Notes: a model not told the origin generated them from the letters alone. 64,000 nt of DNA from Streptomyces sp. NBC_00448 (GCF_036014115.1 NZ_CP107913.1:3103001-3167000), one strand, 5' to 3'; shown: positions 32,921 through 41,448, numbered from the stretch's first letter. Made by a program: numbers and translations.

Positions 32921-35629
32921 GTGTCGACACGCGAGAAGAAGCGCAAGTACGTCTACGACTTCACAGAGGGCAACAAGGACCTCAAGGACCTGCTCGGCGG
33001 GAAGGGTGCGAACCTCGCCGAGATGACCAACCTCGGTCTGCCCGTCCCTCCGGGCTTCACCATCACCACCGAGGCGTGCAAGGTCTACCTGGAGTCCGGC
33101 GCGGAACCGGCCGCGCTCCGCGACGAGGTGAGTGCGCACCTCGACGCGCTGGAGCAGCGGATGGGCCGCACGCTCGGCCAGCAGGACAACCCGCTGCTGG
33201 TGTCGGTGCGTTCCGGGGCGAAGTTCTCCATGCCCGGGATGATGGACACCGTCCTGAACATCGGGCTGTCGGACGCGTCGGTGGCCGGCCTGGCCGCGCA
33301 GGCCGGCGGCGACGAGCGGTTCGCCTGGGACTCCTACCGGCGTCTGGTGCAGATGTTCGGCAAGACCGTGCTCGGGGTGGACGGCGACCTCTTCGAGGAA
33401 GCGCTGGAGGAGGCCAAGCGGGCCAAGGGCGCCGACAGCGACCTCGGGCTCGACGCCGCCGACCTGCGGCAACTCGTCGACGAGTTCAAGGCGATCGTCG
33501 CCAGGCAGGCCGGGCGGGACTTCCCGCAGGGGCCGCGCGAGCAGATGGACCTGGCGATCCGGGCGGTCTTCGACTCCTGGAACACCGAGCGGGCCAAGCT
33601 CTACCGCCGCCAGGAGCGCATCCCCGGCGACCTCGGCACGGCCGTCAACGTCTGCTCGATGGTCTTCGGCAACCTCGGCCCCGACTCCGGCACCGGCGTG
33701 GCCTTCACCCGCGACCCGGCCAGCGGACAGCAGGGCGTCTACGGCGACTACCTGCAGAACGCGCAGGGCGAGGACGTGGTGGCCGGCATCCGCAACACCG
33801 TGCCGCTCGCCGACCTGGAGTCGATCGACAGGGCGTCGTACGACGAGCTGATGAAGATCATGGAGACGCTGGAGACGCACTACAAGGACCTGTGCGACAT
33901 CGAGTTCACCATCGAGCGCGGGCACCTGTGGATGCTGCAGACCCGGGTCGGCAAGCGGACCGCGGCCGCCGCCTTCCGGATCGCCACGCAACTGGTGGAC
34001 CAGGGGCTGATCGACGAGGCCGAGGCACTGCAGCGGGTCAACGGGGCGCAGCTCGCCCAGTTGATGTTCCCCCGGTTCGAGGACTCCGCGACCGTCGGCG
34101 CCAAGTTCCAGCGGATCGGCTGGGGCATCGCCGCCTCGCCGGGCGCGGCCGTGGGCAAGGCGGTCTTCGACTCGTACACCGCGGTGAAGTGGTCGCGGTC
34201 CGGGGAGCGGGTCATCCTGATCCGGCGCGAGACCAACCCGGACGACCTCAACGGCATGATCGCCGCCGAGGGCATCCTCACCTCGCGCGGCGGCAAGACC
34301 TCGCACGCGGCGGTGGTGGCGCGCGGGATGGGCAAGACCTGCGTGTGCGGCGCGGAGGAGCTGGAGGTCGACACCAAGCGGCGGCGGCTGACCGCGCCCG
34401 GTGGCGTGGTGATAGAGGAGGGCGACCTCATCTCGATCGACGGGTCCTCGGGGAAGGTGTACGTCGGGGAGGTGCCGGTGGTGCCGTCGCCGGTGGTCGA
34501 GTACTTCGAGGGCCGGATGCACGCCGGCGCCGAGGAGGCCGACGAACTCGTGCAGGCGGTGCACCGGGTGATGGCGTACGCCGACCGGGTGCGGCGGCTG
34601 CGGGTGCGGGCGAACGCCGACAACGCCGAAGACGCCTCGCGGGCCCGGCGGTTCGGCGCGCAGGGCATCGGGCTGTGCCGCACCGAGCACATGTTCCTGG
34701 GCGAGCGGCGGGAGTTGGTGGAACGGCTGGTGCTGGCCGACACCGACGCCGAGCGGGAGGAGGCGCTGGGCGCGCTGCTGCCGCTGCAGAAGGCCGACTT
34801 CGTGGAGCTCTTCGAGGCGATGGACGGACTGCCGGTCACCGTACGGCTGTTGGACCCGCCGCTGCACGAGTTCCTGCCCGACATCACGGAGTTGTCGGTG
34901 CGGGTCGCGCTCGCCGAGGCCCGCAAGGACGAGAACGAGAACGACCTGCGGCTGCTGCAGGCCGTGCACAAGCTGCACGAGCAGAACCCGATGCTGGGGC
35001 TGCGCGGAGTGCGGCTCGGCCTGGTCATCCCGGGGCTGTTCGCGATGCAGGTGCGCGCGATCGCCGAGGCCGCCGCGCACCGCCGCTCGGTCAAGGGCGA
35101 TCCGCGCCCGGAGATCATGGTCCCGCTGGTCGGCACCGTGCAGGAGCTCGAACTCGTCCGCGACGAGGCCGACGCGGTGATCGCCGAGGTGGAGGCGGCC
35201 ACCGGCACGGACCTCAAGCTCTCCATCGGCACCATGATCGAGCTGCCGCGGGCCGCGCTGACCGCCGGTCAGATCGCGGAGGCCGCCGAGTTCTTCTCGT
35301 TCGGCACCAACGACCTCACCCAGACGGTGTGGGGCTTCTCCCGTGACGACGTGGAGGCGTCGTTCTTCACCGCCTACCTGGAGAAGGGCATCTTCGGCGT
35401 CTCCCCGTTCGAGACGATCGACGTCGACGGGGTGGGCGCGCTGGTCCGCTCCGCCGCCGAGGCGGGCCGCGCGGTCCGCCCGGGCCTCAAGCTCGGCGTC
35501 TGCGGCGAGCACGGCGGCGACCCGGAGTCGGTGCACTTCTTCCACCGGGTCGGCCTCGACTACGTCTCCTGCTCGCCCTTCCGCATCCCGGTGGCCCGTC
35601 TCGAAGCGGGCCGGGCGGCGGCCCGTTGA
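32921..35629 (+). CDS. ppdK: Pyruvate, phosphate dikinase
   Basis: The 902-residue enzyme interconverts pyruvate, ATP and phosphate with phosphoenolpyruvate, AMP and diphosphate, linking glycolysis and gluconeogenesis. The nucleotide-binding N-domain starts LLGGKGANLAEMTNLGLPVP and contains VSVRSGAKFSMPGMMDTVLN. The phospho-carrier His462 lies in GGKTSHAAVVARGMGK. The C-terminal PEP barrel has GIGLCRTEHMF, FGTNDLTQTVWGFSRDD and GVCGEHGGDP. The GTG at 32921 follows GAGGAG at good spacing and begins VSTREKKRKYVYDF, as I expect for Streptomyces. An upstream ATG (32867) is less likely. Length is typical. Confidence 0.97.
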   Translation: MSTREKKRKYVYDFTEGNKDLKDLLGGKGANLAEMTNLGLPVPPGFTITTEACKVYLESGAEPAALRDEVSAHLDALEQRMGRTLGQQDNPLLVSVRSGAKFSMPGMMDTVLNIGLSDASVAGLAAQAGGDERFAWDSYRRLVQMFGKTVLGVDGDLFEEALEEAKRAKGADSDLGLDAADLRQLVDEFKAIVARQAGRDFPQGPREQMDLAIRAVFDSWNTERAKLYRRQERIPGDLGTAVNVCSMVFGNLGPDSGTGVAFTRDPASGQQGVYGDYLQNAQGEDVVAGIRNTVPLADLESIDRASYDELMKIMETLETHYKDLCDIEFTIERGHLWMLQTRVGKRTAAAAFRIATQLVDQGLIDEAEALQRVNGAQLAQLMFPRFEDSATVGAKFQRIGWGIAASPGAAVGKAVFDSYTAVKWSRSGERVILIRRETNPDDLNGMIAAEGILTSRGGKTSHAAVVARGMGKTCVCGAEELEVDTKRRRLTAPGGVVIEEGDLISIDGSSGKVYVGEVPVVPSPVVEYFEGRMHAGAEEADELVQAVHRVMAYADRVRRLRVRANADNAEDASRARRFGAQGIGLCRTEHMFLGERRELVERLVLADTDAEREEALGALLPLQKADFVELFEAMDGLPVTVRLLDPPLHEFLPDITELSVRVALAEARKDENENDLRLLQAVHKLHEQNPMLGLRGVRLGLVIPGLFAMQVRAIAEAAAHRRSVKGDPRPEIMVPLVGTVQELELVRDEADAVIAEVEAATGTDLKLSIGTMIELPRAALTAGQIAEAAEFFSFGTNDLTQTVWGFSRDDVEASFFTAYLEKGIFGVSPFETIDVDGVGALVRSAAEAGRAVRPGLKLGVCGEHGGDPESVHFFHRVGLDYVSCSPFRIPVARLEAGRAAAR

Positions 35630-35803
35630 CCAACTGAACCGGGGCCGGGTCCGGCCCGCCGGCGGCGGCCCTTGCCCTGGGGCCCCAACCCTCACCGCCC
35701 GGCACCCCCGGACCCGGCCCCTCACCCCCGGGGGCGGCGCTTCGTGCGGAGGCGCCGCCCCCGGGCATGCCCGGTGACTACGTCACGGGGCGCAACGGGG
35801 TAA

Positions 35804-36012
35804 CAGCAGCGAGGGCCCCCTCTCCAGGCCCAGGTGGAGACCCTCCAGGCCGCCGTAGACCAGATGGTCGGGTCGTGAACACCCCGGGTACTCCGGCAGA
35901 GCCGGGGAAGAGGGTCCGCGACAAGATCGTCATCGAGTCGAAGGGCATCGCCGCCACGGCGGCCACCTTCGGCGTCTCGGTAGTGCTCGCGGTCCTCAGA
36001 CAGCACAGCACG
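35804..36012 (+). pseudogene. Phage lysis-module remnant (coiled-coil C-terminus plus truncated holin-like start)
   Basis: From 35804 a frame reads a heptad-like tail (LQAQVETLQAAVDQMVGS) and stops at 35876-35878. A GTG at 35875 overlaps this stop and opens a second frame, with KIVIESKGIAATAATFGV followed by a hydrophobic run. That is the style of actinophage and prophage holins, which start with a K-x-x-A-A-T-hydrophobic helix. The second frame loses its expected second helix and runs on into terminator DNA. I read this as the end of a tail or lysin gene coupled to a holin with most of its body deleted. Homology is inferred by eye only. Confidence 0.45.
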
Positions 36013-36046
36013 GCGCCCCATCAGCTTGGGCTGGTGGGGCGCTTTT
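36013..36046 (+). terminator. Intrinsic terminator with U-tract
   Basis: Thirteen-base arms GCGCCCCATCAGC and GCTGGTGGGGCGC (one G-T pair) enclose TTGG and are followed by TTTT. A true U-tract is uncommon in Streptomyces core genes and fits a phage origin. Confidence 0.8.
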
Positions 36047-36059
36047 CGTCGTTTGCGGT

Positions 36060-36536
36060 TCAGTCCCGGGCTGCGCCTTCCGGCCAGATGACCGAGTGCG
36101 GCACCCCAGTCCTCTCCGCGTACGCGACGACGTCAGCAGTGCCTCCGTAGCCGCGAGCCGGCTGTCCATCCCAGACAGCCACCAGGAGATCCACGATGCC
36201 CACCAAAATCTCGCTACCGGCTTGGTGAGCCTCGGAGTTCGACTCCTTCAGCCCGGTGGAGTGCACCTCCGACGCGCGACGCAGCAGTTCGTCGTACGTG
36301 GCGTGGTGGGAGTCAGGCAGGCTTTCTCGGTACGCCTCGGCCGGAATCACCGCCTCGATCTGGCCACCGTGGTCCAGGACCGCCTGGGCGAACCAGGCGT
36401 CCGGGCCGTCAGCAATGCACGAAACGCCCACCAGGTCGGTCGGCGGGTACTGCTCGACCACAGCGACGAGTGCGGCTCGAACGAGCTGCTCCACGTCTTC
36501 TGGCAAGCCGCGGTGACCGGTGATTCCCAGGCGCAT
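36060..36536 (-). CDS. SLOG-superfamily (Rossmann-like nucleotide-binding) protein
   Basis: This 158-residue protein begins MRLGITGHRG, the glycine-rich first loop typical of SLOG proteins (YpsA/DprA/LOG relatives). It later shows GVSCIADGPDAWFAQ and VIPAEAY, and ends ADVVAYAERTGVPHSVIWP, also typical. Family members bind or process nucleotide-derived ligands, and several act in conflict or signalling systems. Its own reaction is unknown. I chose the ATG at 36536 because GGAAGGA precedes it; a GTG at 36563 overlaps the XRE stop (GTGA) and would add nine residues. It follows the XRE-TPR gene in one operon. Confidence 0.85.
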   Translation of the reverse strand: MRLGITGHRGLPEDVEQLVRAALVAVVEQYPPTDLVGVSCIADGPDAWFAQAVLDHGGQIEAVIPAEAYRESLPDSHHATYDELLRRASEVHSTGLKESNSEAHQAGSEILVGIVDLLVAVWDGQPARGYGGTADVVAYAERTGVPHSVIWPEGAARD

Positions 36537-36559
36537 GGTCGCGTCCTTCCGCCGGATGA

Positions 36560-37828
36560 TCACAGATAGACCCCGTGTAGCCGCTCGTCGAAGTCCCTGA
36601 CCACCTTGGGCGGAGTCGGGGAGGTGTAGGAGCGTCTCACGGCTCGGGCCCGCTCCACGATCCGGCCGGAACGGTAGCGCACCCCTGTTTCGAGTGCCCT
36701 CGTCGCCATAAAGAACGCGCCATCCAGTCGTCCCGACGCCAGGTGCGCCGACGCGAGATCGAGTGTCAGCAGCGCACGTTGCTTCTCGTGACCTGACGTG
36801 AGGGCTTCACCGGCCTCGTCCTGGGCTGACCTGACCCACTCGGGCAAACCGAGTCGCGCCCCGCAGGACAGCCGCATCGCTGCGACCTTCGCGCCGTTGA
36901 AGGTGAACATCCAGGGCCATGGCGCCGGTTCCTCGGAGGAGACCGACTCAGCGGTGCGGGCAGCCTTCGTCAGGGCCCGATCGGAGGAACGCTGGTCTCC
37001 CGCCGCCGCGTGCGCGAGAGCTTCCGCCGACAGCAGCCACGCATCGGCGATGGCCAGGCGGCGGTCGGCGAGCTGGCGCCTCGCCTGCTGGAGGAGGTTG
37101 AGACCCTGCACGGCGTTCCCGGCGTGCGCCTCAAACTGGGCGAGGGAGCCGATCTGGTAGGCCGCAAGGAGCTGGTCTCCGGAACTGCGGGCCGCCTTGA
37201 CGGCCGTGCCGTACCAGGTACGTGCTGAGCCGTAGTCGCCCATGTCCCAGGCAAGCCAGCCAGCCAAGCTGGCGGCTTCACTCCCGACAGCAGCCAGGCG
37301 CATCTTCGCCTCCCGCTCGTCGGTCTCGCTGGTAATCGCCTGCGCGAGCCGCAGATGGGCAAGCACGGGCTCCTGAAGCTGACGGGAGGACGTTGAGCCG
37401 TCCAGCCGCCGAAAGGCCGTCGTGGCCAGCCGCAGAGGGGCCGCCTGGCCGACGTCGCCGTCCTGCGCGGAGCGGGTCGCGAAGGTCGGGGAGAGGAGCG
37501 GAACGGCGGCTACAGCCGCCACATCTTTGAAGAAGGTGCGCCTTTCCACTTCTGATCCATCCACATGGGCGGCCAGCGCCGCCGATTGATCGGCGAGACC
37601 GACCAACCTCAACGGGATACTCAGATGGATGGCCGCCCTCGCCAAGAGGGTCATGTTGTAGGTCGCGGTGCCGTGGCCTTCCAGCCGGGAGATGGCCGAC
37701 TGGCTCAGGCCGCATGCTTCGCCTAACTGCTTCTGGGACAGGCGGGCTTCGACTCGGGCCAGTTTCACTACACGGCCGAAGTTGCCACTGTTCGAGGCTT
37801 CTCGAACCGCCTGAGCTGACCGGTTCAC
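36560..37828 (-). CDS. XRE helix-turn-helix regulator with TPR-like C-terminus; TTA codon in the HTH
   Basis: The 422-residue protein has an XRE domain at about residues 18-75 (LSQKQLGEACGLSQSAISRLE). Most of the rest is helical with TPR-like pairs (GDYGSARTWYGTAVKAA, AGNAVQGLNLLQQA, ASGRLDGAFFMATRAL). Such proteins usually sense a peptide or partner through the repeats. Codon 35, in the first helix of the DNA-binding domain, is TTA (complement of 37724-37726), so full translation should need bldA tRNA. It is divergent from the HATPase operon. Codon choice is less GC-biased than in neighbouring core genes, a sign of transfer. Confidence 0.9.
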   Translation of the reverse strand: MNRSAQAVREASNSGNFGRVVKLARVEARLSQKQLGEACGLSQSAISRLEGHGTATYNMTLLARAAIHLSIPLRLVGLADQSAALAAHVDGSEVERRTFFKDVAAVAAVPLLSPTFATRSAQDGDVGQAAPLRLATTAFRRLDGSTSSRQLQEPVLAHLRLAQAITSETDEREAKMRLAAVGSEAASLAGWLAWDMGDYGSARTWYGTAVKAARSSGDQLLAAYQIGSLAQFEAHAGNAVQGLNLLQQARRQLADRRLAIADAWLLSAEALAHAAAGDQRSSDRALTKAARTAESVSSEEPAPWPWMFTFNGAKVAAMRLSCGARLGLPEWVRSAQDEAGEALTSGHEKQRALLTLDLASAHLASGRLDGAFFMATRALETGVRYRSGRIVERARAVRRSYTSPTPPKVVRDFDERLHGVYL

Positions 37829-38006
37829 CGCTGTTACCCCACGAGTCGTTGGTACATCGCTGCTCTCGTCGACCCGCCGTGCGCATGCGGCAAGTGCATA
37901 GCCGTATGCGGGACTCGGGTCATCGCTGGTACGAACAGCATGACGCGCTGTTTGGTCAACTCACTACCCGTGATGGGGAAGTTCCTACCCGCTACTCACC
38001 GAGGCC
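37829..38006. promoter_or_regulatory. Divergent control region of the accessory operons
   Basis: This 178-base stretch separates two start codons and must carry both promoters. It contains related words such as GCATGCGGCAAG and GTATGCGGGA, and GGTACATCGCTG and ATCGCTGGTAC. These may be XRE binding sites. I cannot point to clear -10/-35 boxes. Confidence 0.45.
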
Positions 38007-38429
38007 ATGATGACCGTGACCACCATTGCGCGTCCCCGAGGACACCCTGGCTACTCCGAAACGCTGCCGTGCGTCGTCGAGAGCGCGGAGATCGCCCGTC
38101 AGCTCGTGCGCACCGTCCTGTCGGCGTGGGGACTGGACGACCTCGTGCCCGACGGGACCCTCATCGTCACCGAACTGGTTGCCAACGCGGCGCAGCACAC
38201 CCGAGGTCCCCTGATCCGGGTCACCGTTGATCGTCCCAGCTCCGCGATCGTACGGATCGGCGTAGTGGACAGGTCGCACACCCTCCCTCAGCTCCGGCAG
38301 CCCGACTCCGACGACGAGCGCGGGCGCGGCCTTGCCCTCGTGGACAGCCTGACCGAGCGCTGGGGCACCGACCGCCTGCCGCTAGGCAAACGGGTGTGGG
38401 GAGTACTCACCTGCGAGGTGGCCCAGTGA
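38007..38429 (+). CDS. Anti-sigma-like ATP-binding protein (HATPase_c, RsbW type)
   Basis: The 140-residue protein is a stand-alone GHKL ATPase fold. The N-box is TELVANAAQHT and the later G-box DERGRGLALVDSL. Streptomyces has many such proteins, some acting as anti-sigma-factor kinases and many of unknown partner. There is no anti-anti-sigma gene next to it. The ATG at 38007 or the adjacent second ATG can start it. It is the first gene of a tightly packed rightward operon; its stop overlaps the next start (GTGA). Confidence 0.92.
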   Translation: MMTVTTIARPRGHPGYSETLPCVVESAEIARQLVRTVLSAWGLDDLVPDGTLIVTELVANAAQHTRGPLIRVTVDRPSSAIVRIGVVDRSHTLPQLRQPDSDDERGRGLALVDSLTERWGTDRLPLGKRVWGVLTCEVAQ

Positions 38430-38542
38430 TCCGCAAGTGGGGCCTGGTCCTGCTCATGGGCTGGTCGGGGATCGTCGTCATCATCGGTCTGGCCGCACTG
38501 TGCGGGCTGGAGATCGGGCTCGCCATTGCCGGGAGCCCGTGA
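38426..38542 (+). CDS. 38-residue single-pass membrane peptide
   Basis: A GTG overlapping the HATPase stop opens a 38-residue frame that ends overlapping the next ATG (TGATG). The peptide starts with a basic residue pair (RKW) and is otherwise one long hydrophobic helix (about residues 6-36). Double overlap with real genes and clean codon use make it a likely gene despite its size. It may anchor or sense at the membrane for the operon. Confidence 0.65.
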   Translation: MIRKWGLVLLMGWSGIVVIIGLAALCGLEIGLAIAGSP

Positions 38543-38937
38543 TGGGCGCCCGGAGATTCATCTGCGGGCGGCGCACCCTGGTCCCGAAGGTACTGGTCCG
38601 CACGGCACTCGACCTGGCACGGGCCGACGACGCGCACACATACGCCCGCGAGGACGTGTTCACGGCGCTGGTGTGCACGATCGAGCACAAGGGCCCCGTG
38701 CACTACGGCGCCGCGCTGAATCTGCGCGGCCCCGAGGCGGGAACACTGTGGGCACTGTGGCGCGACGGTGAAGCCCCGCACGCGGTGATCGAGATCCCCG
38801 ACTGCCCAGGCCGTAGGGCCGAGGACGCCTGCTCAGAGTTCCAAGGCCACCCCGGCGGGCATAGCTGGGAGCTGGTCGACCCGCCCCGACTCGCCGCTGC
38901 TTTCCCTCTCCGGCTGTCGCATCCCCCAAGACCTTGA
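38542..38937 (+). CDS. Uncharacterised small protein of the HATPase/DUF6907 operon
   Basis: This 131-residue protein begins MGARRFICGRRTLVPKVLVRT. I see no known motif. It has mixed alpha/beta composition, three cysteines, and a Pro/Leu/Arg tail. Placement between the membrane peptide and DUF6907, with a start that overlaps the previous stop, supports it as a real member of the operon. The stop is 49 bases before the next start. Confidence 0.75.
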   Translation: MGARRFICGRRTLVPKVLVRTALDLARADDAHTYAREDVFTALVCTIEHKGPVHYGAALNLRGPEAGTLWALWRDGEAPHAVIEIPDCPGRRAEDACSEFQGHPGGHSWELVDPPRLAAAFPLRLSHPPRP

Positions 38938-38986
38938 CCAGCGGCAGCTTCAACAGACGACCGACACCAAGATCGAGGAGTCGCGC

Positions 38987-39505
38987 ATGACCGATCGTTC
39001 CCCGGCCCCTTCCGCCCCGAGCGAGTTACGCACCGACAGTGGCTCACGGCGCTGGACGTTGACGACCACGGATGGACATACCCTGCGCGGCTACCTGCCG
39101 CCGTGGGCCGGAGTCGACCCGAGTGAGGACGACGTACCCCCGAGCCAGTTGGCCGATGTCCTCACCGACATCCACCACAGCAGGTCCTTCACCGGGCAGA
39201 CCGCATCGGTCTACACCGCCACCGGTCGCGCCTCCGGGCCGGTGGAACAGGAGATCCTCTCCTCCACCCTGGACTGCACCCCCAACGTGGAACCGCCCCA
39301 GCCGCAAATGCCCGTGGTGAACGTCCACCTCTGCGAGGAGAGCTGGATCACCGACCTGGACCCGGATGGCGTGGCGGGGGTAGCCGCGATGCTCCGGGCC
39401 CAGGCCGACCATCTGGAGAACGAGGTCCGACCGGCCCTCGTAGCCGCCCGCCGCGACTGGACCTCCCACCACTGGTGGCGATGGCCCAAGGCGGCTGCGC
39501 AGTGA
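38987..39505 (+). CDS. DUF6907-type protein with a TTA codon
   Basis: The 172-residue protein has the pattern DGHTLRGYLPPWAGVDPSE, which I recognise from DUF6907 proteins of Streptomyces accessory loci. It is followed by ADVLTDIHHSRSF and a C-terminal helix DPDGVAGVAAMLRAQADHL. Its function is unknown; the domain is commonly found next to helix-turn-helix genes. Codon 14 is TTA (39026-39028), so it is a candidate bldA target. The ATG follows GAGGAG. Its stop overlaps the GTG of the next gene. Confidence 0.82.
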   Translation: MTDRSPAPSAPSELRTDSGSRRWTLTTTDGHTLRGYLPPWAGVDPSEDDVPPSQLADVLTDIHHSRSFTGQTASVYTATGRASGPVEQEILSSTLDCTPNVEPPQPQMPVVNVHLCEESWITDLDPDGVAGVAAMLRAQADHLENEVRPALVAARRDWTSHHWWRWPKAAAQ

Positions 39506-39768
39506 ACGGCGAGTTTCCGCCTCCCGTCGCCGCACGCGGCCCCGCCTGCTCCATCAGAAACCGGGCGGTCACCTGGGCACGGGAGATGGCCGGGCTGACG
39601 AAGCGGGCGCTGGCCGCGTGCGTCGGCATCTCCGAGCAGTTGATAGGCGAGATCGAGTCCGGCTGGCGCAGCGCCACCCGGGCGAACCTCGGGAAGATCG
39701 CCGAGGCGCTCAACTGTCCCCTGGTCGCGCCGGAACGCAGGCGCCACCACATTCCGTCCGAGAGGTGA
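39502..39768 (+). CDS. Small helix-turn-helix DNA-binding protein
   Basis: This 88-residue protein has an XRE/Cro helix-turn-helix in its centre (WAREMAGLTKRALAACVGIS, then EQLIGEIESGWRSAT), with little else. The GTG at 39502 overlaps the previous stop (GTGA). It could be a local repressor or a DNA-bridging partner for the operon. The stop is four bases before the next ATG. Confidence 0.88.
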   Translation: MNGEFPPPVAARGPACSIRNRAVTWAREMAGLTKRALAACVGISEQLIGEIESGWRSATRANLGKIAEALNCPLVAPERRRHHIPSER

Positions 39769-39772
39769 GGTC

Positions 39773-40891
39773 ATGGAGTCGTTCGAACGCGCCCGGTTGG
39801 ACGCCTACTTCGGCAAGATCACATCCCGTTTCCGCCCCGAGGAGCGGCCCTCGTCCCTGCTCGTCACCCATCTCCTGCCCGAGCGTCCGAGCTTCGTCCG
39901 GGCCGTCGCCGCCACGTCCCACCTGCGTGCGGTGCTCCCCAAGCCGAAGTCGATCGCGCCTCCCGCCCAGCGCGAGATCGAGTCCATCGCGCAGTGCGAC
40001 CCGCTCACCCGGGACCTGTTCACGGACCCGGACCAGGCCCTGGGGTACCTGGAGTCCCGGGCAGCGGGAGAGCCCATGGTCCTGCTCGACGTCGGCGGGT
40101 ACTTCGCGCCCACGCTCAACGCCCTGCGAGACCGCTTCTCCGGGACCATCCTCGGCGTGGTCGAGGACACCGAGAACGGTCACAAGCGGTACGCCGACCT
40201 CGACAAGCCCTGCCCGATCGTGTCCGTGGCCCGCTCGCCCCTGAAGGACCCCGAGGACTTCCTCGTCGGCCAGTCCGTGGTCTTCTCCACCGAGGCGCTC
40301 ATGCGCAGCCGGGGCGACATCCTGCACGGCCGGGCCGCCCTGGTCATCGGATTCGGCAAGCTCGGCTCCTCCATCGCCCGACTGCTGCACGCCAAGGGTG
40401 TGCAGGTCACGGTGTACGACATCGACCCGATCCGCCGCACCCAGGCCCTCTCCCAGGGCTTCACCGTCGCCCGCGACCGGGACACCGCCCTGCACAACGC
40501 GGGCCTGGTCCTGTGCGCCACCGGGGCTGTCTCGCTGCGCAGCGAGGACTTCTCCGCGCTCCGCAACGGGGCCTACGTCGCCACCGTCACCAGCAGCGAG
40601 GACGAACTCGACCTCGCCGGGCTGCCCGCCGTCTACCAGCGCACCCGGGACGGTGAACACGTCACCAGGTACCAGACCACCGGGCACTACTTCTACCTGC
40701 TCAACGGCGGCAACGCCGTCAACTTCCTGCACGGCGCCAGCGTGGGGCCGTTCATCTTCCTCGTCCAGGCCGAGATACTCGCGGCCATCCGCATGCTCAC
40801 CCGAGGCGACCTCCCCGGCGGCATGCACGAGGTGAGCGCCGCCGACCGCGCCGTCATCGCCGACACCTGGCTGACCTACTTCAACCGCTGA
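39773..40891 (+). CDS. S-adenosylhomocysteinase-like NAD-binding protein, probably not a standard hydrolase
   Basis: The 372-residue protein resembles adenosylhomocysteinase in outline. VVEDTENGHKRY (129-140) recalls the VEETTTG substrate loop. A Rossmann motif GFGKLGSS (193-200) and VYDIDPIRRTQAL form an NAD site, and NAVNFLHGASVGPFIF mirrors the C-terminal gate. The stretch equivalent to the catalytic Lys/Asp/Cys region reads SPLKDPEDFLVGQS, so the usual Cys position appears to be Gln. It is also about 50-100 residues shorter than true enzymes. It may act on another nucleoside or as an NAD sensor. The ATG follows GAGGTGAGG. Confidence 0.85.
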   Translation: MESFERARLDAYFGKITSRFRPEERPSSLLVTHLLPERPSFVRAVAATSHLRAVLPKPKSIAPPAQREIESIAQCDPLTRDLFTDPDQALGYLESRAAGEPMVLLDVGGYFAPTLNALRDRFSGTILGVVEDTENGHKRYADLDKPCPIVSVARSPLKDPEDFLVGQSVVFSTEALMRSRGDILHGRAALVIGFGKLGSSIARLLHAKGVQVTVYDIDPIRRTQALSQGFTVARDRDTALHNAGLVLCATGAVSLRSEDFSALRNGAYVATVTSSEDELDLAGLPAVYQRTRDGEHVTRYQTTGHYFYLLNGGNAVNFLHGASVGPFIFLVQAEILAAIRMLTRGDLPGGMHEVSAADRAVIADTWLTYFNR

Positions 40892-40899
40892 GGAGACCC

Positions 40900-41448
40900 A
40901 TGCCCATCACCGCCCAGCACGTCCGCGACACCCTCACCACCTACCTGGACCAGCACCCCCAGGACAAGGACTCCCTCACGGCCCTCGTCACCGCCCTCGG
41001 GGACTCCGCCGAGACCATTGCCTCGCGCAAGGAGTTCCGGGGACACGTCACCGCAGGGGCCCTGCTGCTGCGCCCTGACGGCCGCGTACTGCTCGTGGAG
41101 CACAAGGCCCTGGGGAAGTGGCTCTTCCCCGGTGGTCACCTGGAGGAGACGGACGAGACCCTCATGGACGCTGCCCTGCGGGAGCTGGCCGAGGAGACCG
41201 GCATCGACCCCGGACTGGTCACCCCCGACAGCCCGATCCCCCTGCACATCGACGCGCACCCCATCCCCGCCAACCCCGCCAAGGACGAGCCGGACCACCA
41301 GCACTTCGACTTCCGCTTCCTCTTCCGCACGACGGCCGAGGTGGGCGGTCTCCAGGCCGAAGAGGTCCTCGACTACTCCTGGCAGTTCACCGACACCCTC
41401 ACCGCCGAGCCCCTGCGCAGCCGGCTCCTCGCCGTTCCCGTGCACTGA
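40900..41448 (+). CDS. Nudix hydrolase
   Basis: The 182-residue protein has a near-canonical Nudix box at about residues 78-101: GGHLEETDETLMD then REL-EE-TGI, with one extra residue in the G-to-R spacing. It should cleave a nucleoside diphosphate linked to X. A helical N-terminal part (1-45) precedes the fold. It follows the SAHH-like gene by eight bases and is the last gene before a strong terminator. The pairing suggests that it removes or makes a nucleotide product connected with the SAHH-like and SLOG proteins; this is inference. Confidence 0.92.
   Translation: MPITAQHVRDTLTTYLDQHPQDKDSLTALVTALGDSAETIASRKEFRGHVTAGALLLRPDGRVLLVEHKALGKWLFPGGHLEETDETLMDAALRELAEETGIDPGLVTPDSPIPLHIDAHPIPANPAKDEPDHQHFDFRFLFRTTAEVGGLQAEEVLDYSWQFTDTLTAEPLRSRLLAVPVH

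Larger units (their letters stand above)
35630..36059. other. Gap after ppdK containing a phage-like remnant
   Basis: The first 170 bases are GC-rich with no gene. From 35804 a coupled pair of small gene fragments is followed by a strong intrinsic terminator at 36013-36046. This marks the left edge of the accessory segment 35.8-41.5 kb. Confidence 0.6.

Noticed and set aside
32836..35346. An 836-residue plus-strand frame over ppdK
   Set aside because: A different frame of ppdK with Arg/Gly-rich translation and no motif.
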